Shown: in pieces, positions 7,792-16,884 of the stretch
How the letters are laid out: the number at the start of each line of letters is the position of its first letter
How positions within the stretch are numbered: the stretch's first letter is position 1
NCBI GenBank assembly: GCA_002409965.1
Contig: DHON01000022.1
Span: forward strand, 25,033-61,916
Source of the DNA: Firmicutes bacterium UBA5389
GTDB lineage: Bacteria; Bacillota; DTU025
DNA: 36,884 nucleotides
Direction of reading: 5' to 3'
The notes under the pieces: model-generated
Told to the model about the DNA's origin: nothing
Databases searched by the model: none
What the model saw: the letters and a program-made list of their open reading frames with translations, nothing else
Made by a program: the position numbers and the translations under genes

Positions 7792-7935
7792 ATTGTGCTA
7801 TTGTGGAGATCAGAGGGCATCCGATATGCCGGGCAGGACGCAACTCCAGACCACGGAAGGAGAATGGGACTCCATATCGAATAGTATGACTCGGTGAGAG
7901 ATGAACGTGGCATGGAGATAAGGAGATGGCCACTG

Positions 7936-8115
7936 ATGAAGCCTCTGCGCTTTGTTGGTGCACTGTCTTCCTTTTTTTGTGTCATTCTCGATGGAGGCGA
8001 TGCGTTGGCGGCACGATGCTGGCTGCAAGAGGGAAACATCACGCTTGCGTTGTATCTATGGAACTTGGGGAGTGTTCAATGTCCAGAGCAATACTGCGAG
8101 GAGGTAATCCGATGA
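7936..8115 (+). CDS. possible small ORF coupled to the binding-protein gene
   Basis: Fifty-nine codons beginning MKPLRFVGALSSFFCVILDG, preceded by AAGGAG (7920-7925) ten bases upstream. Its stop overlaps the start of the solute-binding protein gene (ATGA at 8112-8115). The N-terminus is hydrophobic and there are four cysteines, so it could be a small secreted or membrane peptide, or a translated leader that couples to the transporter. I do not recognise it. A chance open frame in the 387-base gap is at least as likely. Confidence 0.22.
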   Translation: MKPLRFVGALSSFFCVILDGGDALAARCWLQEGNITLALYLWNLGSVQCPEQYCEEVIR

Positions 8116-9239
8116 AAAGGCTTCTAGTGCTAGTCCTGGCGGTCGCAATGATGGCGTCGGCAACGCTGTCGGCCGCGCCCGCGAAAATCGAGGCTGAGCT
8201 GAGCCTGATCACCCCCGTTGCCAGTTTTGTGAGCGTTGCCGCGCTTGACGCTTTCAAGGTCTGGGCAAAGGCGAAGTATGGTATCGATGTGAAGACCAAC
8301 TATACAGCAAAAGGCACTCAGCTGGCGGTAGGATTGATTCGTGAGTGGGGTGCCAATCCGCAAGCCGATGTAATCTGGGGCGGCGAGACGGTGCTCTACG
8401 ATATGTTGGCCGCTGACGGATTCTTGGTCAAGCATGAGGCTCCTAAGGCTCTTCTGGATCGCATTCCTGCAACTATGGGCACGCCCAATCCCATGCCGCT
8501 GAAGGACCCAAGAGGTTTCTGGACCGGCACCGCGTTGGAGCCTTACGGCATTGTGTACAACGAGGGACTGGTAGCAAGGCGACTGCGCACCGCCGCGCCC
8601 AAGACTTGGGAAGACATGCTGGGCAATCCCAAGTTCAAAGGGCAGATCGCTCAGTGCACGCCCGACAACTCCAGCTCCAACCATGCGACCTACGAGGTCA
8701 TTCTGCAGAAGTACGGCTGGGACAAAGGCTGGGAATGGCTCTCCAAGCTGGGCGCCTACACGGGGCAGTTCGTTGCGAAGTCGGGCGACGTTCCGGGCGT
8801 GGTAGCCAAGGGCGAGTATGCACTGGGTTTTGCCGTCCCCAGCTACATGGCGTTTGAGAACTACCTCAACGGAGCCGACATCCGGTTCTTCGCGCCGCCG
8901 GGGGCATATGTCACACCTGAGCCCATCGGCATAATCAAGAACTGCAAGAACCCCAATGCTGCCAAGGCCTTCATCGAGTTCCTGCTCACCGATGAGGGGC
9001 AGAGGCTGTTCATCGATCGCGGCCTGTTCCCGGTAGTGCCCGACATGAGGGTGGAAGGCACCCCCGGATCCACGGCTGAGCTTGCAGTCACATTCTACGG
9101 AGGTCGGAGAAGCTACTTCGAGGGCGCCGTAGAGAACACCTACGATAACGCCTTGTCGAAGAGCAGAGAGAGTGAAGTGAACAAGTACTTCAGAGAGAAC
9201 ATCTTTGCTAAACTAGACGCTCTGAAAGCCAAGTACTAG
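8112..9239 (+). CDS. ABC transporter substrate-binding protein, ferric iron / family 1 type
   Basis: A 375-residue secreted protein. Residues 1-24 form a signal peptide (MKRLLVLVLAVAMM...SAAPA) with no lipobox cysteine. The mature part has the fold marks of the FbpA/AfuA group: NPQADVIWGGE, then PYGIVYNEGL, KTWEDMLGNPKFKGQI, and a C-terminal FIEFLLTDEGQRLFIDRGLFPV. The ATG at 8112 follows GAGGAGGT at ideal distance. It is followed by the ATPase and double permease of the same importer. Iron is the usual substrate for this arrangement. The paired tyrosines of classical FbpA are not obvious, so a phosphonate, sugar-phosphate or other small anion is possible. Confidence 0.85.
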   Translation: MKRLLVLVLAVAMMASATLSAAPAKIEAELSLITPVASFVSVAALDAFKVWAKAKYGIDVKTNYTAKGTQLAVGLIREWGANPQADVIWGGETVLYDMLAADGFLVKHEAPKALLDRIPATMGTPNPMPLKDPRGFWTGTALEPYGIVYNEGLVARRLRTAAPKTWEDMLGNPKFKGQIAQCTPDNSSSNHATYEVILQKYGWDKGWEWLSKLGAYTGQFVAKSGDVPGVVAKGEYALGFAVPSYMAFENYLNGADIRFFAPPGAYVTPEPIGIIKNCKNPNAAKAFIEFLLTDEGQRLFIDRGLFPVVPDMRVEGTPGSTAELAVTFYGGRRSYFEGAVENTYDNALSKSRESEVNKYFRENIFAKLDALKAKY

Positions 9240-9332
9240 TCCGATTGACTGTATGGATTTCCGAGAGCCTGCGGGCGAGTCGGTCTCGCCCGCGGGTCTA
9301 CTCTGGCAGTCGCTTGACTTGAGGTGAAGTGC

Positions 9333-10400
9333 ATGGATATCAGGCTCACTGGGGTCACGAAGAGGTTCAAGAACGTCGAAGCACTGAGGCGAGTAGACTT
9401 AAGCATACGCGATGGCGAGCTCTTTACTTTGCTGGGACCCTCGGGCTGCGGCAAGACAACTACCTTGCGCCTTATCGCCGGGTTCTACATCCCCGACGAG
9501 GGCAAGATCATGTTCGGCGACCGTGAGGTTCAGGAGATCCCCACGTCCAAGCGGAATATCGGGATGGTGTTCCAGAATTACGCCCTCTGGCCTCACATGA
9601 CAGTCTACAGAAATGTAGCCTACGGACTGCAGTTCAAGAAGGTGCCCAAGTCCCAATGGCCTGGGATGGTCAATGAAGCCCTCGCCAAGGTGGGGCTAGT
9701 GGGGTACGAGACGCGTTACCCGGGGCAACTGTCAGGAGGTCAACAGCAGCGTGTGGCGTTGGCCAGGGCCTTAGCGCTCAATCCGGACGTACTGCTCCTG
9801 GACGAACCTCTTTCCAACTTGGATGCCAAGATCCGAGGCTCAGTGCGCGCAGAAATCCGGAAACTGCAGCAGTCGTTGGGCATCACAACGGTCTACGTCA
9901 CCCATGATCAGGAAGAAGCCCTCACGCTTTCCGACCGGATTGGGATAATGTGTGAGGGTAAGCTGGTCCAGATCGGCACTCCGCATGATCTGTATGAGAA
10001 ACCGTCAACGCGCTTTGTGGCAGACTTCATAGGCGCCAACAACCTGGTGCCTGGCGTTGTAGAGGCCATAGGCGATGACATCATTGTCCACACGGAATTG
10101 GGTCTGTTCACGGGATTCAGTCACTCTGACGTGAAGGCCGGCGACAAGTGCACTGTGACATTCCGGCCCGAGAATGTGGAAGTCCACGCTGTTCAACCCC
10201 CTGGACAGGACAACCACATACAAGGTAACATCAGCTTTGCCAGCTACATGGGGAACACTCTGCGTTACGAAATGGAGCACCCGGCTGGCTTCCTCCTCAA
10301 GGCCGATATCAAGAATCCTCTGCAACATGAGGAACTGGGTTGGGGCAGCGATGTCCATTTCTGTTTTCCGAAATCTGCTGCGCTTGTCATACCGGACTAG
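9333..10400 (+). CDS. ABC transporter ATP-binding protein (FbpC/PotA-like)
   Basis: A 355-residue ATPase. Walker A is GPSGCGKTT (residues 35-43), the Q-loop is in GMVFQNYALWPHMTV, the signature is LSGGQQQRVALARAL, Walker B is VLLLDEPLSNLD and the switch is THDQEEAL. After about residue 240 comes a C-terminal TOBE-type regulatory domain (TVTFRPENVEV). All motifs are intact. The ATG at 9333 follows GAGGTG (9321-9326). The preceding 93-base gap has no strong terminator, so it is probably co-transcribed with the binding protein at 8112-9239 and the permease at 10440-12506. Confidence 0.92.
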   Translation: MDIRLTGVTKRFKNVEALRRVDLSIRDGELFTLLGPSGCGKTTTLRLIAGFYIPDEGKIMFGDREVQEIPTSKRNIGMVFQNYALWPHMTVYRNVAYGLQFKKVPKSQWPGMVNEALAKVGLVGYETRYPGQLSGGQQQRVALARALALNPDVLLLDEPLSNLDAKIRGSVRAEIRKLQQSLGITTVYVTHDQEEALTLSDRIGIMCEGKLVQIGTPHDLYEKPSTRFVADFIGANNLVPGVVEAIGDDIIVHTELGLFTGFSHSDVKAGDKCTVTFRPENVEVHAVQPPGQDNHIQGNISFASYMGNTLRYEMEHPAGFLLKADIKNPLQHEELGWGSDVHFCFPKSAALVIPD

Positions 10401-10439
10401 TACGCTGACCCTGACCATGGACAGGCAGGTGGTTGTTTA

Positions 10440-12506
10440 ATGTCTTCAGGGAAGACTGTGATGGGTTTCAGAAGATGGCTGAGGACCTCTAATCCGTGGG
10501 TATGGCCGATATACCTTTTCTTGCTCGTATTCGTCATATTTCCCCTAGTGAGGCTGTTTGTTGACTCGTTTTCGACCGCAGACGTGCAGCTCTCAGCGCT
10601 AAGGGAGGTCGTGCTCACTGCCGATCTGCTTGAGGAGAAAGTGAGCGCCGGCGAAACCGAGAGCGCATCGGCAGTTGCCCACGATGTGGCTTTGCAGCTG
10701 GACAGGTCTGTAGACGTAGTTGGGCGTATGATCGAAGCGCTCGGCAGGGCTACGTTGTCCCAGGATGAGTTGATAGCCAAGTGGCAACAGGCACAGGACA
10801 GTGTGGCACAAGAAGCGGCGGCGATGGCCGAGGTTCAGCATGACCCAGTGGTTGCTTTGGCGCGGGCCAAGCGGGCTAAGGCACTGATTCAGGAGATCCT
10901 GCGCCTGCCTCGCCAGGCCTTCTCGGTAGAGTTCTTCCTGGATGTGTTCAGGGACAAGCTGTACATGAAGGCTCTGGCCAACTCGCTTTTGCTGGGGTTC
11001 GCCACTGTGATCACCACTTCCATAATCGGCTTCACCGTGGCGTATCTGCTTGTTAGGTATGAATTCCCCGGTAGGAAGGCTTTCAACTTCCTTGCTACCG
11101 TACCGATAGTCATGCCCCCTCTAGTCGGCGTATTGGGTTTCATCTTCATACTGGGCAGAGGAGGCACGGTGAACGAGCTCTTCTACCAGCTGGCGGATGG
11201 GTTGGAGCAATCGTGGCCCGTCATGGCCAATTGGCTGTATGATCACTTGCCGTTCAACTTCGTCTACGGCTGGCATGGTCTCTTGCTGGTGGAGACATGT
11301 CATTTATTCCCGCTCATTACGCTCAATGTATTGGATTCGCTCAGCAAGATAGATGCATCGCTGGAGGAAGCGGCCGAGAGCGTAGGATCCATGGGCCTCA
11401 AGCGCTTGTTCGATGTGACCATTCCACTTACCATACCGGGCTTCGTCACCGGAGCGCTGCTAGTGTTCATCGGAGCTTTCGCGGATTTTGCAGCCCCCAT
11501 GGTGGTGGGCTTGACCAATTTCATCGCGCCGCTGGCCTACATGGATATTCAGCAGTTCACCGACAGGCACCTATTCAAGATGGGAATCACGGTAGGCGCC
11601 GTCATGGTCGTGCTCTCCATAGGCTTTCTGTTGATAGCCAAGAAGTACGTGTCCTTGAAGGACTACAGCACTCTCTCATACAAAGCTGTGGAAAGGAAAC
11701 CCCTCAAGGGCAAATGGGCGGCGCTGGCTCTGGTGTTCCTGATTGTGCTCCTATTCATCAGCTTCATACCGTACGCCGGTGTGGCCATAGCATCGTTCGC
11801 GCGGAGCTGGTCAATGTCGCCGCTGCCCACCTCGTGGACTGCGGTCCATTACGAGAAGGTATTGCTGTACGCGCCGGGCTACATCATCAATACCTTCCGA
11901 TTCTGCATTCTGGCCGTCATCATGTGTATCTTGATCGGCGTGCCAGTATCGTGGATCATGGCCAGGACGCAGATGCGCAGCCGTGGAGCATTGGACATCC
12001 TGACCACTCTGGTTCTGGCGCTGCCAGGCACTGCGCTGGGCATCGCCTACATCAGGGCTTTCAACACTCCGATTCTGCTTAGCAAGCCGCTGGCGAACAT
12101 CTGGATCATACTCCCCATAGTGCTGGCCGTGAGGCGACTCCCTTACACTGTGCGCTCTTCCTACAGTTCTCTTTTGGTAGTGCACCGTTCTATGGAAGAG
12201 GCAGCCCAGTCAGTAGGGGCAGGAGGACTGAAGACTTTCAAGGACGTCACGTTCCCGCTGATCTGGAAGGGAGTGTTGGCAGGGGCGCTGTTCTCCTTCA
12301 TGACATCGATACAGGAGAGCGCAGCTACACTCCTGCTGTCGATACCGGGCTGGGAGACGATGACCATGGGCATATTCACCTTCTACACAGGGGGGACCCA
12401 TGGAGACGCAGCCGCGCTTGGGTTCATCCTGATAGTCGTGGGCGTGATCACCTTGTTCATAATGGACAGGCTGAGCAGCGCCGCAAAAGGCGGTCTGTTC
12501 GGTTAG
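10440..12506 (+). CDS. ABC transporter permease with two fused permease domains (FbpB-like)
   Basis: A 688-residue protein with about twelve membrane helices. It carries two EAA loops: EEAAESVGSMGLKRLFDVTI in the first half and EEAAQSVGAGGLKTFKDVTF in the second. This is the fused layout of ferric iron-type permeases. Between the first helix (residues about 18-40) and the first permease domain there is a polar, helical insert of about 110 residues (roughly 50-155) rich in Ala, Glu, Gln and Lys that looks like a coiled coil on the outer face. That insert is unusual. The start ATG at 10440 has a modest AGGTGG upstream. It works with the binding protein at 8112 and the ATPase at 9333. Confidence 0.9.
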   Translation: MSSGKTVMGFRRWLRTSNPWVWPIYLFLLVFVIFPLVRLFVDSFSTADVQLSALREVVLTADLLEEKVSAGETESASAVAHDVALQLDRSVDVVGRMIEALGRATLSQDELIAKWQQAQDSVAQEAAAMAEVQHDPVVALARAKRAKALIQEILRLPRQAFSVEFFLDVFRDKLYMKALANSLLLGFATVITTSIIGFTVAYLLVRYEFPGRKAFNFLATVPIVMPPLVGVLGFIFILGRGGTVNELFYQLADGLEQSWPVMANWLYDHLPFNFVYGWHGLLLVETCHLFPLITLNVLDSLSKIDASLEEAAESVGSMGLKRLFDVTIPLTIPGFVTGALLVFIGAFADFAAPMVVGLTNFIAPLAYMDIQQFTDRHLFKMGITVGAVMVVLSIGFLLIAKKYVSLKDYSTLSYKAVERKPLKGKWAALALVFLIVLLFISFIPYAGVAIASFARSWSMSPLPTSWTAVHYEKVLLYAPGYIINTFRFCILAVIMCILIGVPVSWIMARTQMRSRGALDILTTLVLALPGTALGIAYIRAFNTPILLSKPLANIWIILPIVLAVRRLPYTVRSSYSSLLVVHRSMEEAAQSVGAGGLKTFKDVTFPLIWKGVLAGALFSFMTSIQESAATLLLSIPGWETMTMGIFTFYTGGTHGDAAALGFILIVVGVITLFIMDRLSSAAKGGLFG

Positions 12507-12712
12507 CGGCGCCGCTACTCGTACCTGACCGCCCGCGCGCCTAAGGTGAGGCAGATCGCAGCGAATGCCAGCAGTATGTCGTTACCCGCCATATTCCCCC
12601 GTCAAGCGCCGAAGCCCTCTCACGTGAGCCTAATGCCATGTGTTGCATATATTCTGATAGTATGTCATCATAAAGGCCAAAGAGTGAGGTTATATATGCT
12701 TTTCATGGAAGG

Positions 12713-13117
12713 ATGGGGCCCCGTATGGCTCTGGATCCAACTGTATCTGGGGATTCCGGGTTCAGCCTCGTTGAGATAATGGTGGTGGTCGTGCTCCTGG
12801 GGCTGGTCGCGCTGCTCGTGTATGTGGGGGCCAGGGGGGCCGTAAGGATCGGCGAAACCGGCAAGAGAAAGGCGGAGGCCGTTGCCGCAATGAAGGCGGC
12901 GGCTGAGGATCTGAGCGGAAAGATCCCTGACCTGGCATGGAGCATCGGCGCCGGCGAATGCGACTACACAGGCGCAGTCAGTGTTCCGCTCGGGTACGAG
13001 GTCAAGTACACACTGAGCGATACGGGCCTGGGAATTTGGCGTCTTGAACTGAGGGTGGTGCGAGGTGGCGACACGATGGCATCGGACGTTCTCCTCCTGG
13101 AAACGCCCGGCAGCTGA
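12713..13117 (+). CDS. type IV pilin-like / pseudopilin protein
   Basis: A 134-residue protein. A short leader ends in glycine, followed by FSLVEIMVVVVLLGLVALLV: the prepilin peptidase site G|FSLVE with Glu at +5 and one hydrophobic helix. The rest is a small globular head (about residues 45-134). The ATG at 12713 and a second ATG at 12725 are both possible; GGAAGG (12707-12712) is better spaced for 12725. It begins a cluster of three overlapping or adjacent pilin-like genes. It may belong to a type II secretion-like, competence or type IV pilus system whose core ATPase and membrane genes are not in this window. Confidence 0.8.
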   Translation: MGPRMALDPTVSGDSGFSLVEIMVVVVLLGLVALLVYVGARGAVRIGETGKRKAEAVAAMKAAAEDLSGKIPDLAWSIGAGECDYTGAVSVPLGYEVKYTLSDTGLGIWRLELRVVRGGDTMASDVLLLETPGS

Positions 13118-13619
13118 GGCAATCCGCTGCGAGGCCGGGATCACGCTGACGGAACTCATGATCGCAGTCGTGCTCATGAGTGTGGTGTTCGTAGGAATGC
13201 TCGCCTACTTCCAGCTGGCGATGGCAGCGAATCTGAGAGTCAACGCTCAGGCTTCATATTCGCAGGAACTCTCGCTGACGGCATCGCAGATCCTGGACGG
13301 CGCAGGAGGGCGATACCGCGGGCTGCGGCAAGCAAGTGCAGTCCACACCGTGTACGGACCTGACCACACATCATATACCTTCACATACAGCGGATTGGAC
13401 GCTGCTCACTCCGAAACGTACTGGTCAGATCGGGGAAAGATCTACAGGACGCGAGGCACGGGGGTTCCGGAGGAAGTGGGGACTGCGAGCGGACTTCAGA
13501 TTGCTGCGGTCGGCGGCGCAGCAACCGGGGTGTACTCCATCGTCGTCACAGGTGGGACAGGCACAGTGAGTGGAACCGATTACGTTACGTATGTGCGCTT
13601 AAGGAACTGCTCTCCTTGA
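13065..13619 (+). CDS. prepilin-type cleavage/methylation protein
   Basis: A 184-residue protein. A basic leader of about 25 residues (MATRWHRTFSSWKRP) ends in EAG, followed by ITLTELMIAVVLMSVVFVGM, a class III signal with Glu at +5. The head domain is rich in Tyr, Thr and Gly. The start is GTG at 13065; no other start codon occurs between it and the cleavage site. The gene overlaps the preceding pilin gene by 53 bases in another frame, and its stop is followed within 60 bases by the next gene. Likely a minor pilin of the same assembly. Confidence 0.8.
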   Translation: MATRWHRTFSSWKRPAAEAIRCEAGITLTELMIAVVLMSVVFVGMLAYFQLAMAANLRVNAQASYSQELSLTASQILDGAGGRYRGLRQASAVHTVYGPDHTSYTFTYSGLDAAHSETYWSDRGKIYRTRGTGVPEEVGTASGLQIAAVGGAATGVYSIVVTGGTGTVSGTDYVTYVRLRNCSP

Positions 13620-13672
13620 ATGTGGCTTCGCTCATTCGGCACATACGGCACGAGCATGGGGGAGATGGCGGC

Positions 13673-14971
13673 ATGTCGCTGCTTCGAGACGAAAAGGGTA
13701 GCGCGCTTGTGTACACCTTCGTCTGTCTGGTCGTGCTGAGCTTCATTCTCATGGGAATGCTGCAGACTGCCGCGATGACGTACCGGGCGGCCAGGTTTCA
13801 GGAGAACCGCCAGAGGGCTTTCAGCGCGGCTGAGTCAGGACTGGCAGTGGGCCTTGCGGCAATGACAGGCGGCATTGCTCTGGAACGGCGCGAATACGGC
13901 GCTGAGCCTCCCAGTATCGACTTGTCTGCCGACGACTGGCTGGGTGGCGACAGCGGGAGCGCGCCAGCCGGCGTGAACCTCGCCAACGGATCGCAATACA
14001 GCGTGTGGCTATCGGCGCAAGGTGTCGATGGTCTGTCTACGCTGACATCGAGGGGAGTGTGCGGCTCCTCATCGCGGGTCGTGGAAGTGACAGTGCGCGA
14101 ACCGAAGATACTGCCGGCGCACGCCGCCATCGCGGCCGCGTCCAAGTCTCCCGGCCCCGCAGTTCATCTGAAGGGCATCACTACGGTGAAGGGCGACATC
14201 CGAATCGAGTCGACCGATCTTGAGTCACTCAAGATAGATCCGCCGTTCGGGTGGGGATTCCTGTCGTTCTTGATCGACCTGCAAGGGAACCTGACCGTTG
14301 GAAAGGGAGCCCGCAAGGTCGATTTCAAGGAGAAGTTCAAGAACTACATTGGCGGCGACAGAATCCTTGTGGCTGACGATATACGTACATACCCGACAGC
14401 GATAGCGCCGGATAACCTTCCGCCCCGAGACGGGATACACCAGTGGTCCATCGATCGGATTACGATATCAAGAGACGGCGATTATCCGTTCATCAAGCTT
14501 GCGGGGATCAACCAGCTGAGGTTCGAGACGGGCAGCACGGGCAATCCGCTGCTGGACGATATCACTATACGGGTTCGCGGCGACTTCACGATGAAGGGTA
14601 TCTCCTCGATCAGGGTTTCCGGGAAGGGCAAGGTCAAGATGTATATCGATGGCGATGTCAAGGACCTGGGAATCGACTTCATAGGAGGCCTATTCGGTGA
14701 CGCTGATCCGTTGAAGCTCTGGATCTACTGCGGCGGGAAACACGTGAACCTGCTCAAGGGCTTGGGTGCCACATCGTGCATGGTGTACGCTCCCGATGCC
14801 AGGGTGACACACGAGGCCGCGGCAGTGCACGGCGGCGCGATCGTGTGCGACCAGTTCAAGGCGGAAGGCGCCACGTACTACAGATGGAATGAGGCCTGGC
14901 GCCAACACGACTTCGAGCCGGAGGGGCGTAAACCCAAGGTTGTGCCGGGCTCGTGGCGGGAGAGGCATTAG
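13673..14971 (+). CDS. PilX-like minor pilin with a beta-solenoid-like C-terminal domain
   Basis: A 432-residue protein. The N-terminus, KGSALVYTFVCLVVLSFILM, resembles PilX-type minor pilins, which lack Glu at +5 (here Tyr). FQENRQRAFSAAESGLAVGL follows, the usual AAESG segment. Residues about 165-420 contain repeated short strands (TTVKGDIRIE, GDFTMKG, GKVKMYIDGDVKDLG, SCMVYAPDARVTHE, AAVHGGAIVCDQFKAEG) that suggest a beta-solenoid resembling domains of surface pilus-tip proteins. The ATG at 13673 follows GGGGGAG (13658-13664); a TTG at 13616 overlapping the previous stop is the alternative. A terminator follows at 14994. It is probably the tip or adhesive part of the fibre made with the two upstream pilins. 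Confidence 0.72.
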   Translation: MSLLRDEKGSALVYTFVCLVVLSFILMGMLQTAAMTYRAARFQENRQRAFSAAESGLAVGLAAMTGGIALERREYGAEPPSIDLSADDWLGGDSGSAPAGVNLANGSQYSVWLSAQGVDGLSTLTSRGVCGSSSRVVEVTVREPKILPAHAAIAAASKSPGPAVHLKGITTVKGDIRIESTDLESLKIDPPFGWGFLSFLIDLQGNLTVGKGARKVDFKEKFKNYIGGDRILVADDIRTYPTAIAPDNLPPRDGIHQWSIDRITISRDGDYPFIKLAGINQLRFETGSTGNPLLDDITIRVRGDFTMKGISSIRVSGKGKVKMYIDGDVKDLGIDFIGGLFGDADPLKLWIYCGGKHVNLLKGLGATSCMVYAPDARVTHEAAAVHGGAIVCDQFKAEGATYYRWNEAWRQHDFEPEGRKPKVVPGSWRERH

Positions 14972-14993
14972 GCATCGGCTGCTCCTCGGCGCG

Positions 14994-15050
14994 CAAGCGC
15001 CCCGACTCGGCCGTGAGCACTGCCGCTCACAGCGCCAGCCGGGGCGCTTG
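14994..15050. terminator. strong bidirectional terminator between convergent genes
   Basis: CAAGCGCCCCG (14994-15004) and CGGGGCGCTTG (15040-15050) form a perfect 11-bp stem. Inside it, GTGAGC (15013-15018) pairs with GCTCAC (15025-15030). The outer stem begins CAAG and is followed by TGTT. It lies between the pilin operon and the minus-strand symporter, whose stop codon is at 15053. Confidence 0.75.
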
Positions 15051-15052
15051 TG

Positions 15053-16402
15053 TTAGTCGGCTTCTTCTCTGCGCTGGTCGATCGCTGCCGTGATGCGCGC
15101 GCGCCGCGTGCCGTCGATGGGGTAGTAGTACAGCGCGATCATAGCGAGCGCCATTGAGACCAATGGGACCGCCGTCATCAGGAAGCGCAGCCCCAAAGCT
15201 ACGGTGGCGGGCTGGACATCTAGGGCGGGGTTGTACCCGTACATACCCATGACTACGCTGAACACGATCGCTTCCAGCGAGACGCTGAACCTCATGATGA
15301 ACGCATTGGCACCGAAATACGCGCCTTCGCGCCGCGCGTCCGTGTTGATCTCGTCTTCATCGATAACATCGGCGATGAGCACGTCCACGAGCACCAGCAA
15401 TCCGGCCAGCCCCACTCCGGTGAATGCCGATGCCATGATCACAGTGGCCAAGCTGTTCACGAAGGCGAACGGCACCAGAGCGGCCGCAAAGACCGCCACT
15501 GCCAGCATGCTGGTGCGGCGCGGCCCCAGCCGGTTCGTGATGCGGCTCCATACCCATACCATCGGTAAGGCCACAATGAAAATGGGGGCTAGCACCAGCG
15601 TGTTCTGGGCATCGCTCAGGCCGAGCACGTACTTGCAGAAGAATGGCAGTGTGGCCGGGAGCAGCACGAAAGCGAACTGCACGAACAGGTTCATGATGAC
15701 GAATGTGATGAACGACTTGTTGACGAAGGTGTGCCTGAATGACTCAGCGATCGGCAGACCTTGTTCTTCGCGGAACTCCGGCCGTTCCTTGGAGCCCAGC
15801 AGGCTCAGGAACATCGCGATCAGACCCAGCACGCCGAAGATGATGCCCATCCCGGTCCATCCGAATTGATCGCGGACGGCGGGCGCCAGGGCCATTCCAA
15901 CGATCATGCCCACGATCCCCAGCGCTTGCTTGGCTGCAGAGACGCTGGAGCGCTCGTGGAGTGAAGGGTACATTTCCGGGAAGAGGGCCGTCCAGTTCAA
16001 GACGACCACAGTGAACAGCCCGTCGAACAGGAAGGCCATGGCGAGGAAGTATGCGAACAGGCTGTTCGGGCTGGCCTGCACTGATTGAGGTACTGCCCAT
16101 ACGAGCACGAAGACTACAGAGAACGGAATCGTGCCGAATAGGATGAAGGGAATGCGCCGACCCCAGCGCGTGCGCGTGCGGTCGGACCACTGCCCGGCCA
16201 GAGGATCGTTTATGGCGTTCCAGATGCCGTAGATGGTCATCCCTGTCCCATACAGCACAAGCGGCATTCTGAGAATGTCCACGTAGTATAGCCGTATCCA
16301 GGAGTTGAACGCTTGCCCGAGCAGAGCGGCAGTGAAAGAGCCCAGGCAGTACAGAAATGTGCCCGATGGGGCGCCGTACCTGCTGCCGATTCGCAACCTC
16401 AT
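15053..16402 (-). CDS. GPH family sugar:cation symporter (MFS)
   Basis: A 449-residue protein with about twelve membrane helices. The stretch NAINDPLAGQWSDRTRTRWG, followed by RRIPFIL, is the signature of the glycoside-pentoside-hexuronide:cation symporters (MelB/XynB type), in the loop between helices 2 and 3. The start ATG at 16402 (MRLRIGSRYGAP) follows GGGGAGG on the minus strand at seven bases; an upstream in-frame ATG at 16456 has no binding site. It stands alone with no glycosidase next to it, so the substrate (probably a glycoside or uronide) cannot be named. Confidence 0.88.
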   Translation of the reverse strand: MRLRIGSRYGAPSGTFLYCLGSFTAALLGQAFNSWIRLYYVDILRMPLVLYGTGMTIYGIWNAINDPLAGQWSDRTRTRWGRRIPFILFGTIPFSVVFVLVWAVPQSVQASPNSLFAYFLAMAFLFDGLFTVVVLNWTALFPEMYPSLHERSSVSAAKQALGIVGMIVGMALAPAVRDQFGWTGMGIIFGVLGLIAMFLSLLGSKERPEFREEQGLPIAESFRHTFVNKSFITFVIMNLFVQFAFVLLPATLPFFCKYVLGLSDAQNTLVLAPIFIVALPMVWVWSRITNRLGPRRTSMLAVAVFAAALVPFAFVNSLATVIMASAFTGVGLAGLLVLVDVLIADVIDEDEINTDARREGAYFGANAFIMRFSVSLEAIVFSVVMGMYGYNPALDVQPATVALGLRFLMTAVPLVSMALAMIALYYYPIDGTRRARITAAIDQRREEAD

Positions 16403-16884
16403 TCCATCGCCTCCCCATAACGATTGTTCTGGGACGATTTCGACAATTGCCTCCACTTACCTTCTCGGCGACCACCAACTCCCGATGGCGGTCTTCTCTG
16501 CGGGTGCGTGTAGTGACTGTGGCGATGGGAACCTCGACCCGGAGTTCGCCGGGTGTTTCCGTTGGCGAGGATATCGGTGTTTGGGGTCGAATTACTGTAC
16601 AGGATTTCATGTCGCGCAGGTGACCTGTCAAAGTCGTGCTAACCCTGCAGACCGCATGTCTTGGCCGCTCATGTGACTCGCGGATGGTCGCGGGCGCGGT
16701 CGCGGGCGCGGTCGAAAAGCGCCTGGCGCTGGGCCGAGACTGAAGCGCGACCGAGACGCGGCGGCCTGAAAGGCCGCATAGTCGGTCTGTTGAGCTTGCC
16801 CCTGCCTTCCTGCTTCCCGAAATCGCGGCCACTCCATAGACGTAATCCAGCCGTTGAGCAGGCTGTGTATGGGATTACCTGGGA
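16403..16884. other. gene-less region upstream of the symporter
   Basis: No convincing gene. It must hold the promoter of the minus-strand symporter, but I could not pick one with confidence. It contains a 12-base tandem duplication TCGCGGGCGCGG (16688-16699 and 16700-16711) and a perfect hairpin GCGGCCT-GAA-AGGCCGC (16761-16777). Confidence 0.4.

Noticed and set aside
7028..12564. 15-base word TCGCTGCGATCTGCC at 7028-7042 with its reverse complement at 12550-12564
   Set aside because: About one such 15-base match is expected by chance in a window of this size; flanks do not match.
12643..12674. TTGCAT...CATAAA as a promoter for the pilin operon
   Set aside because: The spacing of about 20 bases and the poor -10 make it no better than chance.
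15744..16832. 362-residue open frame overlapping the GPH symporter on the same strand
   Set aside because: It is a frame-shifted reading of the symporter; the translation is Arg/Ser-rich, whereas the other frame carries the full family signature.
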